Shown: positions 43,521 through 52,590 of the stretch, in pieces
How the letters are laid out: each line of letters opens with the position of its first letter
Numbering within the stretch: the first letter of the stretch is position 1
Source: an uncultured Clostridia bacterium
Lineage (GTDB): Bacteria > Bacillota > Clostridia > Oscillospirales > Acutalibacteraceae
NCBI GenBank assembly: GCA_947627725.1
Contig: CANQXE010000012.1
Span: forward strand, 1-64,000
DNA: 64,000 bases
Reading direction: 5' to 3'
Translations under genes and position numbers: made by a program
The notes under the pieces: model-generated
Told to the model about the DNA's origin: nothing
Seen by the model: the letters and a program-made list of their open reading frames with translations, nothing else
The model's database searches: none

Positions 43521-44348
43521 ATGAGTGAATGTTCACACGATTGTTCAAGCTGTAAGGAAAGCTGTTCCTCAAGAGAAATGACCAAAGAGGATTTTCTTAA
43601 GCCTATGAATAAATATTCAAATATAAAAAAGGTTATCGGAGTTGTAAGCGGTAAGGGCGGTGTCGGAAAAAGCTTAGTTTCCTGTATGCTGGCGTCAATG
43701 TGCGCAAAGGCAGGGCTTAAGATAGGCATACTTGACGCCGATATCACAGGTCCGTCAGTTCCTAAATCCTTTGGTATAACATCACGTGCCATGCAGGATG
43801 AGGAATGTCTGCTACCTGCCGTTACGGACGGAGGAATTAAGGTTATGAGCATTAATCTTCTTCTTGAGGATGTTAATTCTCCCGTTGTATGGCGCGGTCC
43901 TGTTATCAGCGGCGTTATTGAGCAGTTCTGGAGCGATGTGCGCTGGGGAGAGCTTGACTATCTTTTTGTTGATATGCCTCCCGGAACGGGTGATGTCGCG
44001 TTGACCGTTTTTCAAAGTATTCCTGTTGACGGAATTGTTATTGTATCTACTCCTCAGGATCTCGTTAAAATGATTGTCAGCAAGGCATACAATATGGCTA
44101 AGATGATGGATGTTCCCGTCCTCGGATTAATTGAGAATATGAGTTATTATATCTGTGAGGACTGTAAAAAGAAAATATATATTTTCGGTGAATCAAAAAT
44201 TGACGAAACGGCAAATGAATTAAACGTGCCTGTTCTTGCAAAGCTTCCTATTAATCCTGAAATTAATAAGCTGGTTGATGAAGGCAGAATTTATGATGCC
44301 GGTTGTGAGGAGCTTAGCGAATTTGTTTCTGCATTAAAGGGAGAATAA
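43521..44348 (+). CDS. Mrp/NBP35-family iron-sulfur carrier ATPase
   Basis: A 275-residue P-loop ATPase that binds and passes on Fe-S clusters. Cys-rich start (CSHDCSSCKESC), deviant Walker A GKGGVGKS (44-51), DADITGPSVP, Walker B-like VDMPPGTGD (150-158), and the cluster-binding C-x-x-C at Cys212/Cys215. All family features are present. The extra N-terminal cysteines resemble those of NBP35-type members. The dCMP deaminase gene begins six bases after its stop. Confidence 0.95.
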   Translation: MSECSHDCSSCKESCSSREMTKEDFLKPMNKYSNIKKVIGVVSGKGGVGKSLVSCMLASMCAKAGLKIGILDADITGPSVPKSFGITSRAMQDEECLLPAVTDGGIKVMSINLLLEDVNSPVVWRGPVISGVIEQFWSDVRWGELDYLFVDMPPGTGDVALTVFQSIPVDGIVIVSTPQDLVKMIVSKAYNMAKMMDVPVLGLIENMSYYICEDCKKKIYIFGESKIDETANELNVPVLAKLPINPEINKLVDEGRIYDAGCEELSEFVSALKGE

Positions 44349-44354
44349 ACGAAT

Positions 44355-44852
44355 ATGGCTAAAAGAGAAGGATATATTAACTGGGACGAATACTTTATGG
44401 GTGTTGCAATTCTCGCTTCCCAGAGAAGTAAGGATCCGAGCACACAGGTGGGTGCCTGCATTGTAAACGATGACAACAAGATAATGTCAGTAGGCTATAA
44501 CGGTTTTCCGCGGGGATGCAGCGATGACGAATTTCCGTGGGACCGCAGCGGTGAAAGGGAGAGTAATACAAAATATCCTTACGTTTGCCACGCCGAACTG
44601 AACGCGATTTTAAACGCGGGAGGGAACAGCCTTAAAAACTGCCGGATTTATGTGGCTCTTTTCCCGTGTAATGAATGCGCCAAGGCAATTATTCAGTGCG
44701 GTATAAAAGAGGTTATTTACATAAGCGATAAGTATAAGGACACGGATTTGGTGCAGGCGAGCAAAAGAATGCTTAACTGCGCAGGTGTAAAGCTTACTCA
44801 TTTTGAATCTGATAAATCGCTGACAATAGATTTTAACAGCGAGGGTATATGA
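44355..44852 (+). CDS. dCMP deaminase-family protein
   Basis: A 165-residue zinc deaminase: His-Ala-Glu (79-81) with Glu as proton shuttle and the P-C-N-E-C motif (Cys105, Cys108) for zinc. [20 protein letters not shown] is typical of deoxycytidylate deaminases of the ComE/Dcd group, which supply dUMP for thymidylate synthesis. It overlaps the next gene by four bases (ATGA), so they are co-translated. Confidence 0.92.
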   Translation: MAKREGYINWDEYFMGVAILASQRSKDPSTQVGACIVNDDNKIMSVGYNGFPRGCSDDEFPWDRSGERESNTKYPYVCHAELNAILNAGGNSLKNCRIYVALFPCNECAKAIIQCGIKEVIYISDKYKDTDLVQASKRMLNCAGVKLTHFESDKSLTIDFNSEGI

Positions 44853-45457
44853 CATATATGGATATTGATATTTACGATTTTGATAAAACCATTGTTCCGT
44901 TTGACAGCGGCTCTCTTTTTTGCGGATACTGTTTTTTGCATTATCCTTATCTTATTCTGCTGCTGCCGATAGCTGTGCCTATACTGCTTATTGCGATGCT
45001 TCTTATGCAAATACGCATTATCAGCTTTACTGATTTTAAAAAGATTTGCTTTATGTTTGTTCCTTTCATTCCGCTTGAAAAGGCGGTAAACGGCTTTTGG
45101 GACAGGCACGAAAAAGAGGTACATAAATGGTTTCATAACAGAAAGAGATATTCGGTTATTATAAGCGCGTCCCCTGATTTTCTCCTTAATGAAATTCAAA
45201 AAAGGCTCGGTTTTGAAAAGCTCATCTGCACAAAGCATAACAGGAAAACAGGCGCGATTATAGGCGAAAACTGCCGAGGCGATGAGAAGGTAAGAAGGCT
45301 TTATCAGGAGCTTGACAAGGAAAACATACATGTTATAGATGTTTATTCTGATTCAATTTATCACGACAGACCGATATTTTCTTTGGGTCAGAACTGTTAT
45401 CATATTGTAAAGGGTAAAAAAATACCTTTTAAATTTGACGAGGTATATAAAGACTAA
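44849..45457 (+). CDS. HAD-IB family phosphatase
   Basis: A 202-residue haloacid dehalogenase-like protein. Motif [16 protein letters not shown] (Asp nucleophile near residue 10), a hydrophobic stretch at about 28-50 that may be membrane-associated, motif [10 protein letters not shown], and motif [19 protein letters not shown]. Phosphoserine phosphatase and lipid-phosphate phosphatase relatives share this pattern. The hydrophobic region would fit a phosphatidylglycerophosphate-type substrate, but that is inference. Co-translated with the deaminase gene. Confidence 0.85.
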   Translation: MTYMDIDIYDFDKTIVPFDSGSLFCGYCFLHYPYLILLLPIAVPILLIAMLLMQIRIISFTDFKKICFMFVPFIPLEKAVNGFWDRHEKEVHKWFHNRKRYSVIISASPDFLLNEIQKRLGFEKLICTKHNRKTGAIIGENCRGDEKVRRLYQELDKENIHVIDVYSDSIYHDRPIFSLGQNCYHIVKGKKIPFKFDEVYKD

Positions 45458-45471
45458 TTTGAGGGATAGCT

Positions 45472-46788
45472 ATGAAGAAATCAATTACAATAATTGCCTT
45501 ACTGCTTATTGCGGTGACAGGCATATTTGTTTTTTCATATCAGTACAGAAATCAAAAGATTGAAAATCAAACCTCTGACATATCTATGTCCTTCAGAACA
45601 ACCGAAAAAGAGGAAGAGGCACAAGCGGCAGAAAGCAACGGTCAAAAACAGCTTCTTGTTGAGGACAGGAAAAACGATTATCAGCTTTATTATGACGGAA
45701 AAAAGGTTACTATCGTACATGGAGAGAACAAAAGAGAATTTGAATCATGGTCCTATTCTGTCAAATGTGAAACGCCTAAAATTTTCTGCAGGGATTATGA
45801 CGGTGACGGCGAAAAGGAACTGCTTATTAAAATAGTGAACGGTAAGCAGGAGAAAAAGGACAAAGACGGAAAGACCAAGTATACGTACGCTCTTTATATG
45901 TTCAAGCCTGTAACTCAAAGAACGGGTGAAAAAACCTTTTCTTCCATAGCTGCATCTACTGATACATGGAAGGTTCCTTTTGACGAGGCTATTAAGTGTG
46001 AGATGACTCAGCTTAAGGAATGTAAAAAATTTTTGCAGTTTACGATGGACGATATAGAGGAGGAAATATCGTACAATGAAAAGACGGGAATAACCGATAA
46101 TGAGCATGTCGGATACGCGCGCGCATTAGCTGATGTTAAAAATAAATATTATACTTTGAAAAGCTGGAACAAGGGCGCAGGTATATATAATCTCAATGAA
46201 AAAAACGGTGATATTACGCTTGATATCCAGGTTCTTGCTAACTATGAAGAGACAGCGGATACGCAGTATATAGGCGATATTCACTGCAATATGAATATAT
46301 TAAACGGCAGTTTTACGATTGTTCCTAAAACGATTGTTTTCAGAGCAAATGCGGATTATAAAGTCAATGACCCGAGAGATTCAGCCAAAAGCAAATGGAG
46401 CTGTGAAATCAGCAACGCAAGTAAAAATACAAACTTTGTCAGTACCGATATTGACTGGATTGAGACAGAGCTTTCATTAAGCAATACAGCAAGCAAGAAC
46501 ACACAGTATTTTGAAACTCTTCCAAGTAAAATCAAGTGCGTGGATACTGTAAAATTTACTCAGAGCTCCGTCGTATTCACCGCGAAGAAAGGATATACCT
46601 TTTCTAAAAATATGGCGGATGCGGGCATTTTTTCCGTTTTATTTAATTACGGAGAAAAAAATGAGATGAATATTGCATATACTTGTAGTGTTAAGTATGA
46701 TAAAAACGGCAGTACGCTCACAATTAACTTTGACAAAACGTATGACAAAGAGGATTTTGACAAGGTATTTATAAAATTCGGTGTGTAG
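45472..46788 (+). CDS. Exported protein of unknown function
   Basis: A 438-residue protein with an N-terminal hydrophobic segment (4-24), so it is anchored or secreted. No lipobox. A repeat-like FCRDYDGDGEKELLIKI (about 103-119) resembles a calcium-binding FG-GAP/VCBS loop. The rest is Lys-rich beta sequence without a recognised family. Follows the HAD gene by 14 bases and may belong to its operon. Confidence 0.65.
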   Translation: MKKSITIIALLLIAVTGIFVFSYQYRNQKIENQTSDISMSFRTTEKEEEAQAAESNGQKQLLVEDRKNDYQLYYDGKKVTIVHGENKREFESWSYSVKCETPKIFCRDYDGDGEKELLIKIVNGKQEKKDKDGKTKYTYALYMFKPVTQRTGEKTFSSIAASTDTWKVPFDEAIKCEMTQLKECKKFLQFTMDDIEEEISYNEKTGITDNEHVGYARALADVKNKYYTLKSWNKGAGIYNLNEKNGDITLDIQVLANYEETADTQYIGDIHCNMNILNGSFTIVPKTIVFRANADYKVNDPRDSAKSKWSCEISNASKNTNFVSTDIDWIETELSLSNTASKNTQYFETLPSKIKCVDTVKFTQSSVVFTAKKGYTFSKNMADAGIFSVLFNYGEKNEMNIAYTCSVKYDKNGSTLTINFDKTYDKEDFDKVFIKFGV

Positions 46789-46822
46789 CTTATAAACAAT
46801 TTCTAAACTTAATTAATTGAAG

Positions 46823-46851
46823 TTGATTATTGGGCTTTCGTATGCTATTAT
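46823..46851 (+). promoter_or_regulatory. Probable promoter of the DegV gene
   Basis: TTGATT (46823-46828), a 17-base spacer and TATTAT (46846-46851), 31 bases before the GTG start. Confidence 0.6.
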
Positions 46852-46882
46852 ACTTCAATAAAAGGATGGGAGGATTAATAAA

Positions 46883-47737
46883 GTGAAAGACGTTGTCATT
46901 ACGGCTGATTCGACGTGTGATTTGCCGCCTCATATTATTGAAAAAAATAATATTATTATTACTCCTCTTTCCGTGCTTTTAGGTGACAAATCATATTTGG
47001 ACGGAATAGATGTTTTTCCAGATGATATTTATAAATATGTGGAAAAGACGGGTATCCTGCCCAAAACGTCGGCAGTTACCCCGGCGCAGTATTATGAGGT
47101 TTTTGAAAAGGCGTCGCAGGAGGGAAAGGCTGTTGTTCATATCGGTCTTTCGTCCGCCATATCCTCAAGCTATCAGAATGCCTGCATTGCGGCGTCGGAG
47201 TTTGACAATATTTATTGTGTTGATTCAAAGAGTCTTTGCACAGCTATGGGACTTCTTGTTTTAAAGGCGTGTGATTTCAGAGCGAAGGGTTTTGATGCAA
47301 AAAAAATAGCAAACAGAGTTAATTCTCTTGTGCCAAAGGTCAGCACAACCTTTGTTCTTGACAACCTTGAGTATCTTCATAAGGGAGGCAGATGTTCCGG
47401 CGTCGCGAAATTCAGCGCGAATGTTCTCGGTATCAAGCCGAGCATCGCGGTCGACCCTAAGACAGGCAAGCTTGATGTAGCAAAAAAATACCGCGGTAAA
47501 ATGGATGTTGTCTATAAGCAGTATATAAACGACAGCTTGAAGGATATAAATAAAATAGACACATCACGAATTGTTATTGCTAACAGCGGAGGTATCAGCC
47601 CCGATATTATCAGCTTCGCAAAGGGTGTTATTGAGGGAAAAGCTAATTTCGGCGAGATTATCCTTGCAGATGCAAAATGTACGATTTCATCCCATTGCGG
47701 TCCGAAAACGCTTGCAATTTTTTATATAAGAAAATAA
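46883..47737 (+). CDS. DegV-family fatty-acid-binding protein
   Basis: A 284-residue DegV protein: VVITADSTCDLPPHII at the start, KTSAVTPAQYYEVFE, VHIGLSSAISSSYQNA, and LDNLEYLHKGGRCSG. DegV proteins (FakB) hold a fatty acid for the FakA kinase; no fakA is in this window. Starts with GTG after GGGAGG; there is no in-frame ATG nearby. A terminator hairpin follows. Confidence 0.95.
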   Translation: MKDVVITADSTCDLPPHIIEKNNIIITPLSVLLGDKSYLDGIDVFPDDIYKYVEKTGILPKTSAVTPAQYYEVFEKASQEGKAVVHIGLSSAISSSYQNACIAASEFDNIYCVDSKSLCTAMGLLVLKACDFRAKGFDAKKIANRVNSLVPKVSTTFVLDNLEYLHKGGRCSGVAKFSANVLGIKPSIAVDPKTGKLDVAKKYRGKMDVVYKQYINDSLKDINKIDTSRIVIANSGGISPDIISFAKGVIEGKANFGEIILADAKCTISSHCGPKTLAIFYIRK

Positions 47738-47741
47738 AATC

Positions 47742-47769
47742 AAGCGCCTTGTATTTTAGGCGCTTTTGT
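47742..47769 (+). terminator. Terminator of the DegV gene
   Basis: 7-bp stem AAGCGCC (47742-47748) / GGCGCTT (47759-47765) followed by TTTG. Confidence 0.75.
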
Positions 47770-47810
47770 TATATACTGATTGTAAACCGTATAAGAAAAA
47801 GAGGTAAACA

Positions 47811-48752
47811 ATGAGCTTTAAAAATGATATTTTGTCAGAACTTCTTAAAAGCGAAGAATATGTAAGCGGGCAGGAGCTTGCCGAAAAATTCGGTAAAAGC
47901 CGTGCCGCTGTCTGGAAAGCGGTAAAAAATCTTATCAAGGACGGATATGAAATTGACGCGGTTACTAACAGAGGATACAGACTGACTGAAAATAACGACA
48001 CAATTTCCGCACGGAAAATAAAATCAAATCTGAAAACGGAGCTTGATGTTTTTTATTATCCGTCGCTTGATTCAACAAATAATTGCTGTAAGCGGATGCT
48101 TGCGGACGGAAAACAGGGAACATTTTTAGTCACCGCAGACAGCCAGACGGCAGGCAGAGGCAGACAGGGAAAAAGCTTTTACTCACCTGCGCTTACAGGC
48201 GTTTATTTCAGCCTTGTTATCAGACCTCATTCGAGTTTGCAAAACGCCGTCACAGCGACAACGGCGGCAGCGGTTGCGGTTTGCAGGGCTATTGAACGGC
48301 TAACTGACCGAAAACCGAAAATCAAATGGGTAAACGACGTTTACCTCGACGGAAAAAAGATTTGCGGAATTTTAACGGAAGCAATTACAAATTTTGAAGA
48401 GGGAACCGTTGAAAGCGTTATTATCGGTATAGGTATTAATATAAAAACCGATGATTTTCCCGATGATGTTGAGAGCGCCGGCTGTCTCGGTGCGGGAATC
48501 AGCAGAAGCCGTCTTATTGCCGAGGTCACAAATGAGCTTCTTAATATAGCAGTCGGTGATTATGAAAGTTTTATTGATTATTACCGCAGTCATTCACTTG
48601 TAATCGGTCAAAGGATTAAGTTTATTCAAAACGGCAGAGTAACGCCCGCGACAGCAGTCGCAATAGACGAAACGGGAGGACTTGAAGTAGAGCTTGAAAA
48701 CGGAGAGCATACAGTCCTGCGAAGCGGAGAAATAAGTATAAGAAAAATATAA
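47811..48752 (+). CDS. birA: Biotin-protein ligase / biotin operon repressor
   Basis: A 313-residue bifunctional BirA. An N-terminal helix-turn-helix (ILSELLKSEEYVSGQELAEKFGKSRAAVWKAVKNL), then the ligase with YYPSLDSTNNCCKRM, biotinyl-AMP loop GRGRQGKSFYSP, KWVNDVYLDGKKICGIL and a C-terminal SH3-like domain. It attaches biotin to carboxylases and likely represses biotin genes. GAGGT precedes ATG. Confidence 0.96.
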   Translation: MSFKNDILSELLKSEEYVSGQELAEKFGKSRAAVWKAVKNLIKDGYEIDAVTNRGYRLTENNDTISARKIKSNLKTELDVFYYPSLDSTNNCCKRMLADGKQGTFLVTADSQTAGRGRQGKSFYSPALTGVYFSLVIRPHSSLQNAVTATTAAAVAVCRAIERLTDRKPKIKWVNDVYLDGKKICGILTEAITNFEEGTVESVIIGIGINIKTDDFPDDVESAGCLGAGISRSRLIAEVTNELLNIAVGDYESFIDYYRSHSLVIGQRIKFIQNGRVTPATAVAIDETGGLEVELENGEHTVLRSGEISIRKI

Positions 48753-48765
48753 ATCTGTTAAAAGC

Positions 48766-48800
48766 AAAAAAGTAAAGCACAAAAAATGCTTTACTTTTTT
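48766..48800. terminator. Terminator after birA
   Basis: Perfect 14-bp stem AAAAAAGTAAAGCA (48766-48779) / TGCTTTACTTTTTT (48787-48800). Confidence 0.9.
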
Positions 48801-48972
48801 ATTATTCATTTTTCTTTCGTATAATGACTTGCAAAAAATATTTCTTTACTATTACTAGCACTTGACTTTTAATTCGAGTTAACATCTTTAATAATAAAAT
48901 ACTCATTTTCACTATTATTTACTGCAATAGTAGCATAAATAATACGAGGATATTAATACTTCCAAATTTAAT

Positions 48973-49050
48973 TTAAAAAATGAATAATGAAAAAAAGATA
49001 AACAATATTACTGACAAAGCTGCAATAGTTATTGTGGTTTTATAGTTCAT
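48973..49050 (-). CDS. Possible 25-residue hydrophobic peptide
   Basis: ATG at 49050, eight bases after the stop of the next gene upstream, encodes MNYKTTITIAALSVILFIFFSLFIF, a single predicted membrane helix. The ribosome-binding site is weak, so it may not be real. The rest of 48801-49057 is AT-rich and I see nothing else in it. Confidence 0.3.
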   Translation of the reverse strand: MNYKTTITIAALSVILFIFFSLFIF

Positions 49051-49057
49051 TTTTATT

Positions 49058-49555
49058 TTACCAGCTCCCAACACATACGCTCCTTTCCATTATCGTTACA
49101 AGTAATGTTGTGACAGCATTACATAAAATTATTATACAGACTAATTTTAATTTGTTATCGGTATCATTTTTCAGCATAAAATATACGACAGGAATTTCAG
49201 CAAGCAGTGTCATCACGAGATATGAGGCGCAAACAGTGTATGAAGGTGTATTTTCAATCATTCCTTTAAAGTCATAAGGCGTACCAAAGCAGAACATCAA
49301 AATATATGGAACAGCAAATGACAACCAATTTGCAAGCAGCACACATGTCAATACCTTTGGTGAATTTTTAATTTTAGCACATTTTAAAATCATTATTGTT
49401 TCTATTGCAATGGTAGCAACGCAAGCTATCGGCAGTATATAAATCGGTCTTGCATCAGTCAGCCAGTGCCATGAGGAGTTTGCGCGTGATAATGCGGGAA
49501 AAAACAGACAAGTGTAAAATAATATTAATATAAAATTAGAAATTTTATACTTCAA
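49058..49555 (-). CDS. Four-helix membrane protein, unknown function
   Basis: A 165-residue protein with about four hydrophobic segments and no family I recognise. It starts with TTG (49553-49555); AAGGA lies nine to ten bases upstream and the only nearby ATG is out of frame. It follows the YdcF gene by 14 bases on the same strand, so it is probably the last or next-to-last gene of that operon. Confidence 0.55.
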   Translation of the reverse strand: MKYKISNFILILFYTCLFFPALSRANSSWHWLTDARPIYILPIACVATIAIETIMILKCAKIKNSPKVLTCVLLANWLSFAVPYILMFCFGTPYDFKGMIENTPSYTVCASYLVMTLLAEIPVVYFMLKNDTDNKLKLVCIIILCNAVTTLLVTIMERSVCVGSW

Positions 49556-49569
49556 TACTCATATTCCTT

Positions 49570-50373
49570 CTATCTTATTATAAATTCCTTTACCACACCG
49601 AGCATATCCCTTAAATAAAAGGTCGGCCTCTCAAAGCGCGTGGAGCGCGCGCTGATTCGGCGGACATTTTTAAATCCGTTCTTTTCGCAAATCATTGTCG
49701 CCCTTTTCAAATGATAATCTGAGGATACGACTGCAATATCCGTATCAAGATTATTTTTTTCAATAATCTGTTTAGAATAAGCAATGTTTTCGCTTGTGTT
49801 TTTACTGTTTTCCTCCAGATAAAGCCTTGCAGGGTCAATACCTTTTTCGGTTAAAATATCAAACATACATTGCGCCTCGGTGATGCTTTCACCGTTTCCC
49901 TGTCCGCCTGAAAGGACGGCTACGCTTTCAGGGTTTTCGTTCATATAGTTATATGCGGTGTTTATTCTTCTTTTGAGCGTGTAGCTTGGTGTTGTACCGC
50001 GCACCGCACAGCCGAGAACGATTACGGTATTCTGATTTTCCGCGTTTGTTTTGGAGGCTGAAAGCATACTTCCCAAGGTTAAGGAAAAGCAGATTATACC
50101 GATGCCAAAAACAGTAAATATAATGTTTAATACGGTTTTACCCTTTTTTGTTTTATAATGCTTTTTGCAAAAGGCAATTATTTGCTTGAGAAAAATTCCG
50201 GCGAGTATGGCAATAAGCGACAGCAATGCCCCGATAATAGTCCCGATATTAAATATAACTCCGAATGCAGGCGCTACAAACATATACATATAATAGCTGC
50301 CCGCAATGATAAGCAAAAGCTGTATCAGTATTCTGATTAAAGTTTTAAAGTTAATTTTCTTTATCTTTTCCAT
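49570..50373 (-). CDS. YdcF-family (DUF218) protein
   Basis: A 267-residue protein. Two to three N-terminal membrane segments (about 12-60 and 80-100), then the DUF218 domain: VIVLGCAVRGTTPSYTLKRRI, VLSGGQGNGESITEA, LEENSKNTSENI and VVSSDYHLKRA. SanA/YdcF proteins are linked to envelope integrity; the reaction is not established. Its start overlaps the end of the XRE-membrane regulator gene by 23 bases, showing co-translation. Confidence 0.9.
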   Translation of the reverse strand: MEKIKKINFKTLIRILIQLLLIIAGSYYMYMFVAPAFGVIFNIGTIIGALLSLIAILAGIFLKQIIAFCKKHYKTKKGKTVLNIIFTVFGIGIICFSLTLGSMLSASKTNAENQNTVIVLGCAVRGTTPSYTLKRRINTAYNYMNENPESVAVLSGGQGNGESITEAQCMFDILTEKGIDPARLYLEENSKNTSENIAYSKQIIEKNNLDTDIAVVSSDYHLKRATMICEKNGFKNVRRISARSTRFERPTFYLRDMLGVVKEFIIR

Positions 50374-51037
50374 TTTTATGCTTCCTTTTTTTATAGATAA
50401 ATATAGTGAACGACACGAATATGATAATACAAGAAATTATATAAATATAAAAAATCGGCAGACTGTACCAGTGAAGTATTCTGAAAAGAGCGAAGAAAGG
50501 CATTATAATAGAAAACACGGTGAATAAATAAACCTCAGACAGGTGTGAGTTTTTTATACCGTCCATCTCAGAGGAATATTTTACAAAGCCTGTGAAAAAG
50601 ATAATCAGGGAAACCGTAAAAAGAATCAGGCATAACACTAAGAGATAAACCTCAATAAAAACATAAAACGGTCTTACGTTAAACAGCTTCAGTTCAAGCA
50701 CGCCGCCTATTATGTTTGACGCGAGAGCAAGGGAGAAAGCGATTATCTCTGATATTAAAAATTTTGCCCTGCTCTTTTTTTCTTCATTTATGCTCGGCGC
50801 TTTTTCAATTTCTATTATAACAGGTTCGGGTTTTACTCCCGTTAAAAGCTCGTCGATTGTTAATTCGAGTGATTTTGATATTTCCGGCAAAAGCGTGATA
50901 TCGGGAAAGCCGTCGCCGTTTTCCCATTTTGAAACTGCTCTGTTGCTTACGTTCAGCATCTCGGCAAGCTGTATTTGAGTAAGTCCCTTTTCTTTACGTG
51001 CGGAGCTGATAATTTTTCCTGTTAGCTTTGCGTCCAT
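50351..51037 (-). CDS. XRE regulator with C-terminal membrane domain
   Basis: A 228-residue protein. Helix-turn-helix IISSARKEKGLTQIQLAEMLNVSNRAVSKWENGDGFPDITLLPEISKSL at the start, a linker, then four hydrophobic segments (from about 95). Such proteins sense the membrane or a neighbouring membrane protein and regulate their own operon. AGGAGG is six bases before the ATG at 51037; an ATG two codons upstream would touch the ribosome-binding site. Overlaps the YdcF gene. Confidence 0.85.
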   Translation of the reverse strand: MDAKLTGKIISSARKEKGLTQIQLAEMLNVSNRAVSKWENGDGFPDITLLPEISKSLELTIDELLTGVKPEPVIIEIEKAPSINEEKKSRAKFLISEIIAFSLALASNIIGGVLELKLFNVRPFYVFIEVYLLVLCLILFTVSLIIFFTGFVKYSSEMDGIKNSHLSEVYLFTVFSIIMPFFALFRILHWYSLPIFYIYIISCIIIFVSFTIFIYKKRKHKNGKDKEN

Positions 51038-51309
51038 AAACATCCTCCTTTACGGGAAAATTCAATTATATTAATATTAGTTTGAAATTGTTTTTTCTCT
51101 GTAATTTTATTTTAGCAGATATGACGAAAAAAGACAATGTACGCTTAAAGGAAGAGTTCCACGTTGCGTGGAATTCTTAAAAAACCGCCTGTATAAGGCA
51201 AAAAAATCCTATGCCTACATAGAGTGTAACGGATATTCTTATAAATGCCGAATTTTAAATATTTTTAAATAGAACGGCATACAAGCTAAAAAAACTTTTT
51301 AAAATGGTG
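51038..51309. other. Divergent intergenic region with hairpins
   Basis: About 270 bases between the XRE/YdcF operon and the TetR cluster. It contains a stem (51152-51162 with 51168-51178) and a terminator-like sequence at 51181-51207. No gene is seen. Confidence 0.5.
51181..51207. repeat. Left copy of a flanking repeat
   Basis: AAACCGC, a short variable part, then TATAAGGCAAAAAAAT. A near copy, two bases shorter in the variable part, lies at 57138-57161 at the other end of the flavin cluster. Read on the minus strand this copy can form a short GCCT/AGGC hairpin with a T-run, so it may be an old terminator. Confidence 0.5.
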
Positions 51310-51360
51310 TTGACACGATGTCAGAATAGTACTATACTAATATATGATGACACGGTGTCA
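51310..51360 (+). promoter_or_regulatory. Promoter of the flavin cluster with two TetR-type operators
   Basis: Consensus TTGACA (51310-51315), a 17-base spacer and TATACT (51333-51338). Two 13-bp palindromes TGACACnnTGTCA lie at 51311-51323 (overlapping the -35; one mismatch) and 51348-51360 (just after the start of transcription; perfect), 37 bases apart. The TetR regulator encoded in the same operon is the probable ligand. Confidence 0.8.
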
Positions 51361-51393
51361 GAACAGATTAGTAAGTCAGGAGGTAATGGAACA

Positions 51394-51948
51394 ATGAAGA
51401 AAAATGTCGGATCATTGCTTGCGCTTTATCCAACGCCGGTAACGGTAATTGGCGCTATGAACGGCGATAAACCTACATGGACCTTGGTCGCCCATATCGG
51501 CATTATCGGTCATGATCGGGTATTGGTTAGCCTTGCCGCTCCGCATTTTATCAACGGGTGCATCAAGGAAACGAAAAAACTTTCAATCAACCTTGTGAAT
51601 GAGGCTATGCTGCCGGAGACCGACTATGTAGGCTCGGTCAGCGGTGCGAAGGCAGACAAGTCCGCTGTTTTTGAATTTGACCTTGGAGATGCGGGAGCGC
51701 CGATTATCCGTAAATCTCCCCTGACAATGGAGTGCAGTGTTGCGGATATTTACAATACCCCGAATTTTGAGAGCTTCATTTGCACAATTGACAACACCTA
51801 TGTCGCGGAGGAACATTTGAATGAAAAGGGTAAGGTTGACTATGGCACTTTGAAGCCGGTGCTGTTTGAGTTTCCTACCTATCAATATCTGAAAACCGGC
51901 GACGTAATCGGAAAATGTCTGTCTTTCAAAAATACGTCGGAAAAATGA
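51394..51948 (+). CDS. Flavin reductase-like (flavoredoxin family) protein
   Basis: A 184-residue FMN-binding split-barrel protein: SLLALYPTPVTVIGAMNGDKPTWTLVAHIGII, RVLVSLAAPHFINGCIKETKKLSIN and the flavin-contacting GSVSGAKADKSAVF. Such proteins pass electrons from reduced flavin or ferredoxin to low-potential acceptors. The frame extends upstream through the operators, but the ATG at 51394 follows GGAGG and gives the family N-terminus. First gene of the TetR-controlled cluster. Confidence 0.88.
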   Translation: MKKNVGSLLALYPTPVTVIGAMNGDKPTWTLVAHIGIIGHDRVLVSLAAPHFINGCIKETKKLSINLVNEAMLPETDYVGSVSGAKADKSAVFEFDLGDAGAPIIRKSPLTMECSVADIYNTPNFESFICTIDNTYVAEEHLNEKGKVDYGTLKPVLFEFPTYQYLKTGDVIGKCLSFKNTSEK

Positions 51949-51960
51949 GGAGAACATAAA

Positions 51961-52590
51961 ATGCCGAAGGGATCACCTGAGCTGACAGAGGCTCGCAGAG
52001 AGGAAATCATCAATGCCTGCGAAAAGCTTTATCAGACGATGAGTTTTAAGGAAATCACCATTAAGGAAATCGGGAACGCAACCAGCTTTACAAGAACATC
52101 AATTTACAACTACTTTCAGACGAAAGAGGAAATCTTTTTGGCTCTGCTGAAACGTGAGTACGAGCTGTGGAGTGTGTCATTGAAACGGGCAATGGAGCAG
52201 GTTGACACAATGACAAGGGAAGAATTTGCCGATATGCTGGCGCAGTCCTTGGAAAAGCGCGCGCAGCTTTTGAAAATTATGTCTATGAACCACTACGATA
52301 TGGAAAGCGGCAGCCGTCCGGAGCATTTGTCGGCGTTCAAGGTTGCGTACGGAGAATCTATCCGCACGGTGCTGTTCGGTCTTAACAAATACTTCCCGGA
52401 TATGAATGTAGAACAAAAACAAAATTTTATTTACACATTTTTTCCGTTTATGTTCGGAATCTATCCCTATACTTTCGTAACCGAAAAGCAACGGACAGCG
52501 ATGGAAGAAGCGGGAGTCAATTATGTGTTTATGTCGATTTATGAGATTACCTATAACTGCGTAAGAAAGCTGTTAGGGGGCGGAAAATGA
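51961..52590 (+). CDS. TetR/AcrR-family regulator
   Basis: A 209-residue regulator. HTH in EEIINACEKLYQTMSFKEITIKEIGNATSFTRTSIYNYFQTKEEIFLALL (about 13-62), then a helical ligand-binding domain. Follows the flavin reductase by 12 bases and overlaps the next gene by four bases, so it is made from the promoter it is expected to repress. The ligand may be an electrophile or quinone, judged from the cluster's redox enzymes; that is inference. Confidence 0.93.
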   Translation: MPKGSPELTEARREEIINACEKLYQTMSFKEITIKEIGNATSFTRTSIYNYFQTKEEIFLALLKREYELWSVSLKRAMEQVDTMTREEFADMLAQSLEKRAQLLKIMSMNHYDMESGSRPEHLSAFKVAYGESIRTVLFGLNKYFPDMNVEQKQNFIYTFFPFMFGIYPYTFVTEKQRTAMEEAGVNYVFMSIYEITYNCVRKLLGGGK